This document shows, one piece after another, positions 53,360-63,529 of a stretch of 64,000 nt of DNA. The DNA lies in contig OX382273.1 of assembly GCA_947507595.1 (NCBI GenBank), positions 11,963,880 through 12,027,879 of the forward strand. Reading direction: 5' to 3'. The notes under the pieces were generated by a model, which saw nothing but the letters and a program-made list of their open reading frames with translations, was not told the DNA's origin and searched no databases. Source of the stretch: Pyralis farinalis (Eukaryota; Arthropoda; Insecta; Lepidoptera; Pyralidae). Numbering within the stretch: position 1 is the stretch's first letter; each line of letters begins with the position of its first letter. The translations under genes and the position numbers were made by a program.

Positions 53360-54650
53360 TAGGTCACACTATAAGTTTTGCGTAACTTAAAAAAACAACA
53401 TCTTATAACCAAAATATTATGTTTATTGCTTTTCAAAATACTCTCCTTGACATTTTAAAAATTTTTTCATGCGATCGAACCCTTTTTTAAAACAGGAGGA
53501 CCACAGATCTGAATGCATGTTTTCTACGTGCTGATTGAACGCTATCACTGCCTCTTCGGAGTTGGTAAAAGTGAAACCTCTCATCAAATCTTTGATTTTG
53601 GGGAAAATACAGAAACCACAGGGTGCTAGGTCGGGGCTATGCGCAGGATGGGTAACGAGTTGTACTTTTTTGGAAGTTAAAAATGACTTTGTTTTGTTGG
53701 CCGTGTGTGAAGAAGCGTTGTCATGATGTAGGAGAACGTGGCTTTTTGGTCGTCTTTCGCGAACTTTTTCTAACACCCTGGGTAAACAAATGGTAGAATA
53801 CCACTCGGCATTAACATTCTTTTGATCTTCAAGTGGAATTGTGCAGATGGGACCCGTAGCTGAGAAAAAAAACGCGATCATTTTTTTACCAACGTTTCTC
53901 GCCTGCCGCACTTTTGTTGGCCTGTTCTCATTTTCAAACACACATTCACAAGATTGCTGTTTTTTTTCGGGTTCAAAACAATAAATCCACGTTTCGTCTC
54001 CTGTGACAATGTCATAAACAGCATTAGAATGTCCGTGGTCGTACTTCAGTAGCATCTGTGAGCACCATTCCACGCGAGCCCGCTTCTGCTCCGCTGTCAG
54101 TTCATGAGGGATCCAACGACAACAAAGTTTCCGAACTTTCAATTCTTCGTGTAAAATTTTCTGAATTTGGCTCATACCAATCCCCAATAGTTCTCGAATT
54201 GTCTCATAGGTAATCCGCGGGTTTTCTTCAATTAGCCGCTTAAGAGTAGCCACATTATTTACGTTGAGGGCAGTTGAAGGCCGCCCTTCACGAAATTCGT
54301 CATGTAAAGAAACTCGACCTCTCTCAAATTCAGCAAACCATCGCCTCACGGTGCTCAAAGAAGGTGCTTCTCTCCCAAAAGCATTTTGAAGGCGAGCAGC
54401 ACAGTCTTGCGGAGAGAGAGAACTTTTAAAATCATAAAAAATCATCGCTCTAAAATCTTTTCGACTCAATTCCATTTTCGTTGCGTACGTAGAACTTTGA
54501 TGTGTGATAAAAAACAATTGACAAATGATTTCCCGCAAATTTTTTTTTTTTTTTATTACTAAGTAGGTTGCAACGTTTCAAAAAATATAACATTCGAAAT
54601 TCAAATAGTTCCGATTAGCTAGAAGTGCAAAACTTTTAGTGTGCCCCTAG
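53360..54650 (-). mobile_element. Mariner element, complete ends, about 1.29 kb
   Basis: Inverted ends: the left TAGGTCACACTATAAGTTTT matches the right end read in reverse complement (TAGGGGCACACTAAAAGTTT), then TTGC in both. Flanking bases keep TA at both junctions. Length and organisation (terminal repeats plus one transposase ORF) are typical of mariner. Confidence 0.85.
53423..54475 (-). CDS. Mariner transposase, 350 codons, third catalytic Asp replaced
   Basis: Cut-and-paste transposase of the mariner D34D group. The ATG at 54473-54475 (MELSRKDFRAMIFYDF) is preferred over an in-frame codon 21 residues upstream because it matches the usual start and length. Residues 1-110 hold two helix-turn-helix motifs (STVRRWFAEFERGR, then ETIRELLGIGMSQIQKIL) joined by a GRPST linker. 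The WIPHEL motif is at 121-126. Catalytic D160 lies in VTGDETWI and D252 in HHDNASSHTA. The third position, exactly 34 residues on, is G287 in SPDLAPCGFCIFP, where LAPCDFFLFP is normal; the codon is GGT. The frame has no stop or shift, yet catalysis should be lost. Confidence 0.9.
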   Translation of the reverse strand: MELSRKDFRAMIFYDFKSSLSPQDCAARLQNAFGREAPSLSTVRRWFAEFERGRVSLHDEFREGRPSTALNVNNVATLKRLIEENPRITYETIRELLGIGMSQIQKILHEELKVRKLCCRWIPHELTAEQKRARVEWCSQMLLKYDHGHSNAVYDIVTGDETWIYCFEPEKKQQSCECVFENENRPTKVRQARNVGKKMIAFFFSATGPICTIPLEDQKNVNAEWYSTICLPRVLEKVRERRPKSHVLLHHDNASSHTANKTKSFLTSKKVQLVTHPAHSPDLAPCGFCIFPKIKDLMRGFTFTNSEEAVIAFNQHVENMHSDLWSSCFKKGFDRMKKFLKCQGEYFEKQ

Positions 54651-54761
54651 TATACGGACTAACTGCCGGTGTATTTTGTTTTTCAAAGAGCAAATTAAGA
54701 TAATATATTTTTTTAATAATTTGAAAATTGTATTGATGGATATAACAACGTCACTATTTTC

Positions 54762-54833
54762 ATGAGGACCGTGTCTAGCGGCGCTTAGTTGTCTCTGCCT
54801 ACCTGGGACCTGGCGTGAAGATATACATACATA
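54762..54833 (+). mobile_element. RTE LINE 3' end, about 70 bp
   Basis: TGAGGACCGTGTCTAGCGGC, AGTTGTCTCTGCCTACC and TGGCGTGAAGATATACATAC. It starts about 110 bp after the mariner. Confidence 0.75.
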
Positions 54834-55036
54834 CAATAATTCTTGATATCTGTGTAAAAATGTAAGCACAGATAGTGATACTGTATTGGAGCTAAAGTAT
54901 TATAATATAATGTAATAACATACCTTTCTCACTCTTTTTTATATTGATTCAAACATCCTTTTAAACTCGTCCTTTTCCTCTCCTAGAAACATAAACTTTA
55001 CTTACTGTTTTGAAAATTATAAAAGCACATAAGATT

Positions 55037-55310
55037 TAAGAGAGGTAGGGCACATCAAGGCAGCCCGTCTGGGTAAAGTACCTCCACCTCACAGAAAACC
55101 GCAGCCAAATACAACTCCCTAGAGGGTTGTTGTGTTATTGCGTGTCAGTGAAGTCACCAGTAAGCGCCTAAAGAGTTGCTGTGTTAGCAGTAGAGGTGGC
55201 ATCGCGCTAGTGATAATTAATGTATTACAAGCGTTCATAGGCTACGGCAATCGCTTTACATCAGGTGGACCGTATGCCATACAAGTCTCGTGACGTTGTA
55301 TAAAAAAAAA
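55037..55310 (+). mobile_element. S1 SINE body with tail, well preserved
   Basis: TAAGAGAGGTAGGGCACATC, CACCTCACAGAAAACCGCAG, AGTTGCTGTGTTAGCAGTAG, TACATCAGGTGGACCGTATG and GTGACGTTGTATAAAAAAAA. Head missing. Confidence 0.9.
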
Positions 55311-56955
55311 GTTAATTATGTCATTTTGTCGTTATTTGCGTCTAAATGGATGTCACAAACAGTTTAATTTTAATATACGAGTATGATATTTTCTATTTAG
55401 CTATCTATTACTTAAAATTTTTTTTTTTTAGTTATTAAATTATTATATTAGTTTATTAAAAAAATATTGCTTTTATATTTCAAATTGAATATTAAGAGAA
55501 CTAGGATAGAGGACGAAAAGGGTTTACGAAGTCTACGAAAAGAACACGATGTTCTACTTGCCACCTACACCTACGACGCCTGTCTGCAACTTCGACGGTG
55601 GGTCACTAGGCGTACCTTCACTCCCATTTGTCAACATCTCCCTCGGGAATTTCTGCTGTGACCAGGAGTACTACTTCTCCGCCTCCTCTTGTTCCCGGAA
55701 TGTAATAAGATACCTTTGTATGAAGTTTTCTAGTCGAGGTAAAACTCATCCTTTGTCACCATGTGTCACCAACATTTGATACCGAGTATACGAATATCCT
55801 CACACAGTTTGTATCAAAAGTAATACGGTTTATTCGAAGTCGTGGCATGAGAATAGCTAATATCTCACGCAGAAACAGCTAGTTAGTAGTATTAGTGCAA
55901 TTGTATACCTAGGTATAGAAATAGTCACAGATATCATCTACAGCATTAGCTTATTAGACTTCTGAAAGTATTCTAAAACGGGCATGCGCATATTAACCTA
56001 GTTATTTACATAACCGTATGCTGCCTTTTTCTCCGTTGTATGTACTTATACATCCTCGATATTTATCTTTTAAGTCATTATTTAAACATCAGCCACGGAG
56101 ATATGGACGATAGTTGTTCTCAAACTTTGCACATCTATAAAACTTAAAATGATATACGAGTATAAATAAGAACGATTTTAGTATTTAGTTTGCGCCTCTA
56201 GTAACCTTTTATTCTCAAAACGATGACAAGTTGAGCGATTTATTACCTTGTGAAATTTGTATGGTAAATATAATAAATATAATTTACATATATGAATCGA
56301 CATTACTAGATGTTGTATTTGTTTTTCCCGGCTTATTTAATATCCACTTGTGAGCAGGAATGAAAGCAACTCGAATATAAATTTTACGTGTTATTTAGCT
56401 CAAAAGTAACATTTGTTTCGTTTTGTTGATAGCACCTCTACGAAGTTAATTTGATGATGAAACCGGAAGGATCGAAAAGTGGTAGTAGTCACACATATCA
56501 CGGAGCGATTACTGAATTCACAGAACGTACAAACTACATGGTTGAAATAGTCTTAGTTTTATTTCATCTCAAACAACAGAATTAAATGGTTTATTTTAGA
56601 TCTAAATCTTTATGTACATTGACACTGTTCCTGCTGCATTTAATTGATATGTTGTCAATTAATGGTATTTATTGATATGCCGACGATGGCACTGGTGATT
56701 CTTATTATACATAAAGTGCTAACATCTCTAGTTCCTTAGTGGATGAACGCCGTGAACAACTTGTGTCTGAAATTGAGGGTACCTCATCTAGAGTGATTAG
56801 GAATGATTAAACTTGATTTACTTTAACTCTATTCACACTCAAGCTTGAGAGTTCGTCACCAAGAAAACTCTATTAGCTGCAGTTGCTCACTTCCGGAACA
56901 CGTCTGTTACTATCGCCAAGATTATAGCCATTCTTGGTATTGCTATCGCAAAGTT
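55311..56955. other. Non-coding
   Basis: Overlapping short frames at 55467-55779 lack motifs. Nothing else recognised. Confidence 0.35.
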
Positions 56956-57510
56956 CAGTTTTAAGTCATCTGGTGTCTAAAAAACTAATTATGATTAGAG
57001 CGAAACAAGACTTCACTTCGAAACAAAGACTCTTGTTATACAAGTCTCTAGTAAGACCGCAGTGTAGTCACTTATAGGCGAGAGCACTTGGATACCAGCT
57101 AGGATCTTGTGATTCTGTGCAAAGACGAGCTATGAGAATTGTCGATGATCCTAAGCGGTATAGAGCCCTTGAATTTAAGGAGAGATTCTACCTCCCTTTT
57201 TGTATGTTACCAATTGCAGAATAGATTATGTTCTGAGGAATTGTTCGATGTGATGCCAAAAGCCTTGTTTTACAATCGCAGCGCTTGCTGATAGCTTGGT
57301 TTTCATCCTCACACATCGGAGCCGCAATGGTCGCTATATCTATATTCTATCCATAACTTTTAAGTTGTGGAATGAACTCTCTGCCGAGGGGTTTCCTAGA
57401 TATCTCAGCATGTAGCATTCCTTAAAAAAGGCGTGAACAGGCTTTTACTAGGTCGGCAATGCATGAGTGACACCAGGGGATGGTGTTGCAAATGTCTAAA
57501 GGCTGTAACT
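56956..57510 (+). pseudogene. CR1-like LINE, C-terminal part of reverse transcriptase
   Basis: Conceptual reading gives AKQDFTSKQRLLLYKSLVRP and ALGYQLGSCDSVQRRAMRIV, then DDPKRYRALEFK, with several stops and shifts. GMNSLPRGF and VNRLLLGRQ follow near the end (about 57371 and 57435). The order LLLYKxxVRP, YQLxxxDSxQRRAxRIVDDP, WNSLPxxxF and VNRxLxGRQ is one I recall from CR1/BmCR1B-type insect LINEs. Heavily decayed; 5' truncated. Confidence 0.7.
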
Positions 57511-58610
57511 AGTAATCAAAGAAAGTACCTACCAATTCGGTGGTCCTTAATATTTAGACAAGTCCATGTGTATACTACCGCAGTTGTACGTATATATCAG
57601 TACAGTATAGTTGTTACGTAGATGACGTATCAATATATAAAATTACCGCATAAGTTGAATATTTCCCTTTAGCAGGTACTCATTTCCAATACTGTACATT
57701 TATTTCAGATGTAAGTCTCCATGCAGCTATGGTTAACTTAATTAAAGATTTATTTATAAGCAAGTACCATGCTTCATATTTACCGTTTATCTAATTTGTC
57801 TATGATGCTGATGTTACTATGAAAACATACCACTGAACATATCATAGATACACATCAGAACCAGAGTCATAGAAAGCAATGAGCATTTCAAAAGTAAAGG
57901 CCTTCATTGTCATTTCCTTGACCTAATATCTATTCAGAGTCGGCGCAGTATGCTCTTTTCCTTAAGTAATTTTTGGTACTCTTTGGCATACCTTCTTCCG
58001 TTACATAGATATCATTTTATACACTTTCCGTGCGTATTTTAACTATATACGAGGAAGGAAGAGGAAGCTCTTCTTTCCTCGTATCACATGGGAATTGTCC
58101 CAATTCCACAAGCTAAGTGGTTATCTTTTATTTTCCTGTTACAAGCACTACTATTATATTTTCTATTCCATACCCATATCTAATTCATCTTTCATCTCAT
58201 TAATGTTTTAAAATTGTAAACTATTTAAGCTGACTGGTCATGAAATACTCTTATATACATCTTAGCGTCCGATCCTAGCTCCATATGGCTATAATTTACG
58301 TAAGAAAACAAAAAACGCTTAGCAAGTAAATAGTAGTTTCTTTTATAAATATCTCTATCTTCAGCGGTTTAGATTGTGCCTCAACTGTCAGCCTGTTCAT
58401 AGAGAAGGGAATCCTTCAACTGAAACATTCCTAGAAATTGAATTCCGATATTTCGACGCCTCATTGTTGGCATTTTTCCAACGAAATAAACTACGAACTG
58501 ATATCAATTGAATCTTTGCTATTTGCCAAGTTGATGGAATTTGATGTGTGACGTACCAAAAAGCCACAGATAACATACTGAAATTCGGTATGGATTTTAT
58601 TTTTGTTAAG
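57511..58610. other. Non-coding; one imperfect palindrome
   Basis: ATACGAGGAAGGAAGAG and CTCTTCTTTCCTCGTAT near 58047-58084 form an imperfect hairpin. Nothing else recognised. Confidence 0.4.
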
Positions 58611-58653
58611 GAAACCTGAACTGAAAAACAGTCAACTTTTCAGTTCAGGTTTC
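58611..58653. repeat. Perfect 17-bp palindrome, 9-nt loop
   Basis: GAAACCTGAACTGAAAA (58611-58627) and TTTTCAGTTCAGGTTTC (58637-58653). Confidence 0.95.
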
Positions 58654-58921
58654 ATGTTTATTGAAAGAGGTTCATACAAAAATAACATAAAATTTCCAAT
58701 TTACGCGGGGGATATTCCGAAAATTTTTTTCATCCAATGCGTTTCTACGTGATGAGCTACAAGTATACGTCTGTATATCTATAGCTCTAATCGTTTGTAT
58801 ATGTACTCGTATATACAGTCTAGACAATCAAATAAACAAACAGACAAACAAAAACTCTAAAGATACTAACTTATAAAAACACCTCGTGTTAATTTAACGT
58901 ATTTGTAAATATTAGTTGCTC

Positions 58922-59075
58922 GAAAACATCGTGAGGAAACTAGAACATCCAAGAAACTACATTTGGAAAGACGTGTTTTCCTCAAAATCAGAATCTTCGC
59001 TAAATCCTTAGATTAAGTGGACCACGCCAATCTCGATAGATTAGGAAATGGGATAATGCTAAGAATAAGAAGAAG
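58922..59075 (+). mobile_element. S3 SINE copy, sense orientation
   Basis: CGTGAGGAAACTAGAACATC, CAAGAAACTACATTTGGAAA, GACGTGTTTTCCTCA, CTTCGCTAAATCCTTAGATT and GGGATAATGCTAAGAATAAG. The middle (GGTCTGGTT... GCAGTCGCTCC) is deleted. Confidence 0.8.
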
Positions 59076-59091
59076 TCTCCTATATGAATTA

Positions 59092-59359
59092 CATAAATAT
59101 TGTCATATTGTCAGACAAATTACACAGCGCCATCTAGCCCCAAAGTAAGCGAAGCTTGTGTTATGGGTACTAGACAACTGATAAACAAACGTAAATACAT
59201 TTTTTTTTTGTAAATACATACTTATTATACATAGAAAATACCCAGACCAAGACAAACAGAAATGTTCATGCACACAAATGTTTGCCTTGTGTGGGAATCG
59301 AACCCACGAGCGTCGGTGCCAAAGTCGCGTCATTCACAACTGAGCCGCCGAGCTCGTCA
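59092..59359 (-). mobile_element. S2 SINE, full length with head
   Basis: The plus strand reads the tail complement (ACAAATTACACAGCGCCATC, GAAGCTTGTGTTATGGGTAC, TAGACAACTGATAAACAAAC). The linker AGAAAATACCCAGACCAAGA and the head follow (TGGGAATCGAACCCACGAGC, the B box, and GCCGCCGAGCTCGTCA at the end). Together with 18744-19030 it defines the family. Confidence 0.9.
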
Positions 59360-59785
59360 AACATATACAATATACATTTTGAGAATCATTGGTTTACTCA
59401 GACAGCTTATAGTATAGAAACAATACTCGTCCCGCTAGAGGGCGTGACCTGCGCGTAGGCTGGCGTCGCTCGGTGGACATTGTTTAACAGATCACCGATA
59501 CAACAAATACGTGATGCTATCGTAATTATAATGTTCTCCCCTCGGTATTTACATGCGCATCGCATGTGACGCTATCGAAGAATTCGATCATCGATGATCG
59601 GCATTTTGTGTATCGATTTTGTGTTAATGTACTTATAAATTATGAATTGTATTACTTGCATCATAAGAGCCGAAATCGTCTCTGGTTATATAGATCTGAC
59701 AAAGCGTAGAGATTGTAGCTACTTTTATAGAAGCTTAATTTTTTTAACTTTTGACGAACCCTATGGCGGAATCGGAGCTATGCTC
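59360..59785. other. Non-coding
   Basis: Contains the self-complementary CGATCATCGATGATCG at 59585-59600. Nothing else recognised. Confidence 0.35.
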
Positions 59786-59945
59786 CTTTAAAATTAAGGC
59801 TCGAATACGAGTCCCTTGCAAGACAAAATTGTGTGCATAAACGTGTCTGTTTTCTTGTTCTGGACTTTTTAAGAAAGGTAGGACCCATTCACAACTGCTT
59901 GATAGCGCGTAAGGGTACCCCTCACTCACCAAAACGTAGCATTTC
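59786..59945 (+). mobile_element. Degenerate S1-type SINE head and body start
   Basis: GGCTCGAATACGAGTCCCTT (B-box-like), GTGTGCATAAACGTGTCTGT, CTTGTTCTGGACTTTTTAAG, AAAGGTAGGACCCATTC and ACCCCTCACTCACC follow S1 order with many changes. Confidence 0.55.
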
Positions 59946-60017
59946 AGCGCCTGCATATCCCAGTGATTCGATCATCTGTGTACTGTGTCCAGTTTTTCTT
60001 TTTTGGCGCATCAAAAA

Positions 60018-60117
60018 TGACGAGCTCGGTGGCGCATTCGTGGATGACGCGACTTTGACATCAACGCTTGTGGGCTCGATTCCCACACAAGACAAATTTG
60101 TGTGCATGAACATGTCT
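60018..60117 (+). mobile_element. SINE head only (S1/S2 type)
   Basis: TGACGAGCTCGGTGGCGCAT, GACGCGACTTTGACATCAAC, GTGGGCTCGATTCCCACACA and TGTGTGCATGAACATGTCTT. It stops where the mariner relic begins. Confidence 0.8.
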
Positions 60118-61013
60118 TAGCATTGGAGTGATTGCCTTGTATAAAGTGGGTATGGAGATGTCGGTCATATTTAAGACACTTCAAAAGCTTCGTACCAGCT
60201 GTATGTTCGTATATGGTACTATCGATAGATATACCAATACTTCATCTGTTAAAGACTATAAAAGATCGGGGCGACCGCGTGCTGTTAGAACTAAAAAAGC
60301 TGTTAAAGTCAGAAATCGCGGGAATCCCATCCCATTAGGGAACAAAAATCTTATCTCTACAAATGAAGATTGCCGCTAGGACTCTGTCGCGTATAATAAA
60401 ACAATACTGAAGTTGGGCGCTTATCGTCGATATACAGGATATACCCTAAATCAACCCTTACATTTGAAGAGAGTGGATCGATCAAAATGCCTTCTGTTCC
60501 GATACGCAGGTGAACACAGAAATATCCTCTTTATTGATGAAAACTTTTCACAATGGAAGAGCACTACAACAAGCAATGTGTACGCACACAGTTCTAAAGT
60601 AGACGCCCAAGTGGTCATTAAGGTAAAACGTTGTCATCATCCTGCGTCTGTAATGGTGGGGGTGTCTAATCAAGGAGTCACAAAGGTTCATTTTTAAGAA
60701 GAAGGAGTGAAGACTCGCCCAAAGTGTATTAACATACTGTCTTGTATCATATTGTAAAACTTCTCAGCAAAACACTTTTTAAAAACGTACCGTAGACTTT
60801 ACAGCAGGACTCCGTACTTGGTCACACGGTAAGAACTACCCAAGTCGGGCTCGGAACCCTACGTTCCGGACTTTATAAGAGCTGAAGATTGGCCCTCGTC
60901 TAGCTCAGATCGGAACCCCTACAAATTGTGGTCAGTTTTAGAAAACATGGCCTACTCGAGATAAAAAATAAATGAATATTCATTTGTAACAGAACTTATA
61001 GCCGGACTATGTA
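60118..61013 (+). pseudogene. maT-like mariner relic with 3' terminal repeat
   Basis: The longest copy of the family here, lacking only the 5' end. N-terminal DNA-binding part: ALYKVGMEMSVIFKTLQKLR, YGTIDRYTNTSSVKDYKRSG and RPRAVRTKKAVK. After shifts: LGAYRRYTGYTLN, RVDRSKCLLFRYAGEHRNIL, then FIDENF, where DE carries the first catalytic Asp, and HSSKVDAQVVIKVKRCHHPA, SVMVGVSNQGVTKVHF. The 3' part decays after TGTAAAACTTCTCAGC. The terminal repeat at 60987-61013 (AGCCGGACTATGTA) is the inverted partner of 5285-5311 and 35310-35336. Several frameshifts make it dead. Confidence 0.85.
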
Positions 61014-61368
61014 TTTTCTTAAATAATAATGAAATTAAGACAGCTTGCTGAAGTAACTGAAGGAAGAAAAGTAAGAAATGAGTCTCTTGCAACATTGCAC
61101 CAGGAAGGTTTTTGGAGGTTCTTTCTACTCTAGGCTCATAGTATCACTGACACCCTTACATCTTGAACCGAATATTTGGCTAAGCCTACGTCGCGACTGT
61201 TACCCCACACAGTGGCAGAGGAGGCCAAGCGAAGTATTGATGGTGCTGACCCACTACCACTCTGGTGACCCTCATCCACTCATTCAATTCTCATTGCCGG
61301 GTACCGTGGCCATAATCCTGCCGAGGCCAGACAGACTCTTTCACATGTCAAGTATTCTATGTTTTTTT
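61014..61368. other. Non-coding, 138-codon frame not supported
   Basis: A plus-strand frame from 61078 runs on into the S3 repeat, so it is unlikely to be a real gene. No domain recognised. Confidence 0.35.
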
Positions 61369-61677
61369 TTATTCTCCAAGGATGGACGGGGTCCGATATC
61401 TAAACCTAAGGATTTAGCAAAGATACTGATATGGAGCGATTGCCATCAAACCTGGCTACAGGTCACAGGGAATATCAGATCTTTCTCAAATTAGGTCACA
61501 CTTTTCTGAAACTTCTTGGAGCTGCGGGTTTTGTCAGGAAACCCGCAACATCAAGTTATAGTTACAAATAGGTATGTACACAAACCCAAACAGACAAATT
61601 AGTGGTACATGCCAGAATTCAAACCAGGGATCGTAAGTTAATTGATTGGTTCTTTATCCACTGAGCTATCACTGCAA
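61369..61677 (-). mobile_element. S3 SINE with tRNA-like head
   Basis: On the minus strand: head GTGATAGCTCAGTGGATAAA (A-box-like) at the right end, GGTTTGAATTCTGGCATGTA (B-box-like), then ACCACTAATTTGTCTGTTTG. A repeat of GCGGGTTTCCTGAC type, GAAAGATCTGATATTCCC, GCAATCGCTCCAT and CCTTAGGTTTAGATATCGGA follow. This is the only copy that keeps the head and sets the sense strand for the family. Confidence 0.75.
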
Positions 61678-62907
61678 GTATTTTATCAATTTTTCGAAAT
61701 GTATTTACTATTTCTATAAACTACTCTTTTTTTGGAATAGTAAGCAAAGGTAATAAAGAAACAGCTAAACAGAGTCACTACGCATCATAAATTTAATATA
61801 CTTATGCTAAATAGATTAAGTTTATGATAGGCACTTATAAACGTCCAATGTTCGCATTTTCGCTAACTTACAACACTAATGAAATTCAACTATATTATAA
61901 AAATTGCAAAAATTCTTATAAAATTAATACATGCTATTTTAAACTCACAGCATGAACTCACACCGCGACACCAAAACTTGATACAAATACTTGTCTCGAC
62001 CAAAAAGACTCTTATCTCGCCACAGGAAACAAAACTATCAGATAAATAAGGTAGGTGGCTCTATTTACATTAAAATTAGTTTACTATAGCATCGGTCTGT
62101 CAGCAGGGGGCTAAGTTATCTACCGCGAAGTATCTCGAACATGAAAAAACTGTTGTTTCGGACGTATATACACGTTGTTTCATTCCTTACACATGTACAT
62201 TTTTCTCTCACAAAATAAACTATTTGTTATGGAAATGTAAGAAGATTAGTGTAGAATGTTTTTCGATTTTTTCCGAGATCCGAGCGGTTAGGCGTGCGGT
62301 TATACCGCGGGGCCACCACCGCTCCGAGATGTCAAATGCGAGTATTATACACTTTATTTTGGCAATACCATGAGATATTTCACATCTAACATCAAAGTGC
62401 AAAGTAGGCAGCTGGTTAAAACGGTTTAAATTATTAAGACAGAGCGCTGAAGTGCGGATTTTGTCCACGCACCTAAGAATTTTCACCACAAGAATTCTAC
62501 GCCCATATTTGCTACTAAATAAATGACGGACTGACCAAATTCATGTCAATTCAAGCTGTCTGCGGTATAACTTGCAAGAACAATATAAATGTGATTACAA
62601 TAAATTTCTTGTAACCGATACAAGTAAAAACCAACATTCCAACTTTTTACTCTGGCATACTTAAATCTCTTTTAAAATACAAAACAGTAAGAAACATGCG
62701 ACGGATCAAAAAACTGATTATTATAGGGATTGTTTCGTGTTCGATTCGAGTGCAAAAAGACGTTCCAATTATGCGCAAATACAGGTCCCCAGTTAAATTG
62801 AACATTCGTTTATCGCAATAAATCCGAATGGTCAAAAAACATACAGAGTTTCCTGATTAATTGCTAATCCCGTGTAAACGTGTTTAAAATATATTTTGAA
62901 GATACAC
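61678..62907. other. Non-coding
   Basis: The 89-codon minus-strand frame at 62220-62489 has no domain. Nothing else recognised. Confidence 0.35.
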
Positions 62908-63113
62908 CTTCTTCACGGTATACCGTTTCTTAATCTATTAGGAATGACGGGGTCTGCTACCTAAACCTAACGATTTGGCGAAGACACACATTTTTACATG
63001 GAGCGACTGCTGTCATACCTCCACAACTCAAAAGGAAAACCGAATCTTTCTTAGGTTAGGTCACACGTCTTTCGAAATATAATTTCTTGGACGTGCGGGT
63101 TTCCTCACGATGA
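62908..63113 (-). mobile_element. S3 SINE copy, body nearly complete
   Basis: TATACCGTTTCTTAATCTAT, AGGAATGACGGGGTCTGCTA, CCTAAACCTAACGATTTGGC, TACATGGAGCGACTGCTGTC, GAATCTTTCTTAGGTTAGGT and ACGTGCGGGTTTCCTCACGA in antisense. Confidence 0.85.
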
Positions 63114-63181
63114 TTTACTTCACCGCCGAGCAAGTGATAGTTCTAAATAAATTTCATGTCCAAGTCAGGCTTAGCTCTTCA

Positions 63182-63325
63182 GTAAACGTATTTACATTGC
63201 CTCGAAATGCCATAATCGAATCGGAATTGAAAAGTTTTCACTGAAATGTCATAAATTTTGAATGAGAACTGTTTGATTTCGATTGGATTATGGCAATTCG
63301 AGGCAATGTGAATACATTTGCGTAC
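63182..63325. mobile_element. Hairpin MITE, about 60-bp arms
   Basis: GTAAACGTATTTACATTGCC, TCGAAATGCCATAATCGAAT and CGGAATTGAAAAGTTTTC (left) pair with GAACTGTTTGATTTCGATTG, GATTATGGCAATTCGAGGCA and ATGTGAATACATTTGCG (right). The centre is AT-rich. The outer part matches the element at 29632-29776. Confidence 0.85.
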
Positions 63326-63529
63326 AGGGCTCTGTGAAGTTTTTTTACTGCCTCACGTCTTGCATTACAAGAATCCGTTACTGTTTTCAGTACATGCTGT
63401 TTTCATCATTTACAGAAATTCCCAATTCATAACTAGTTAATAATTATTTAAGATATATATTATAAGATAAGATAGATTTAATTTACGACTGTGATTTGGA
63501 TTAGCACATGGTGTATTTTTATACAATGT

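Noticed and set aside
53423..54538. Transposase start 21 codons upstream of 54475
   Set aside because: The extra N-terminal stretch does not resemble mariner transposases as I know them, and the inner ATG gives the usual length of about 350 residues.
55467..55779. Two overlapping proline/serine-rich frames
   Set aside because: Different frames of the same non-repeated DNA, with no domain or splice context that would favour one.
61078..61494. 138-codon plus-strand protein
   Set aside because: The C-terminal third is antisense S3 SINE; the rest matches nothing I recognise.
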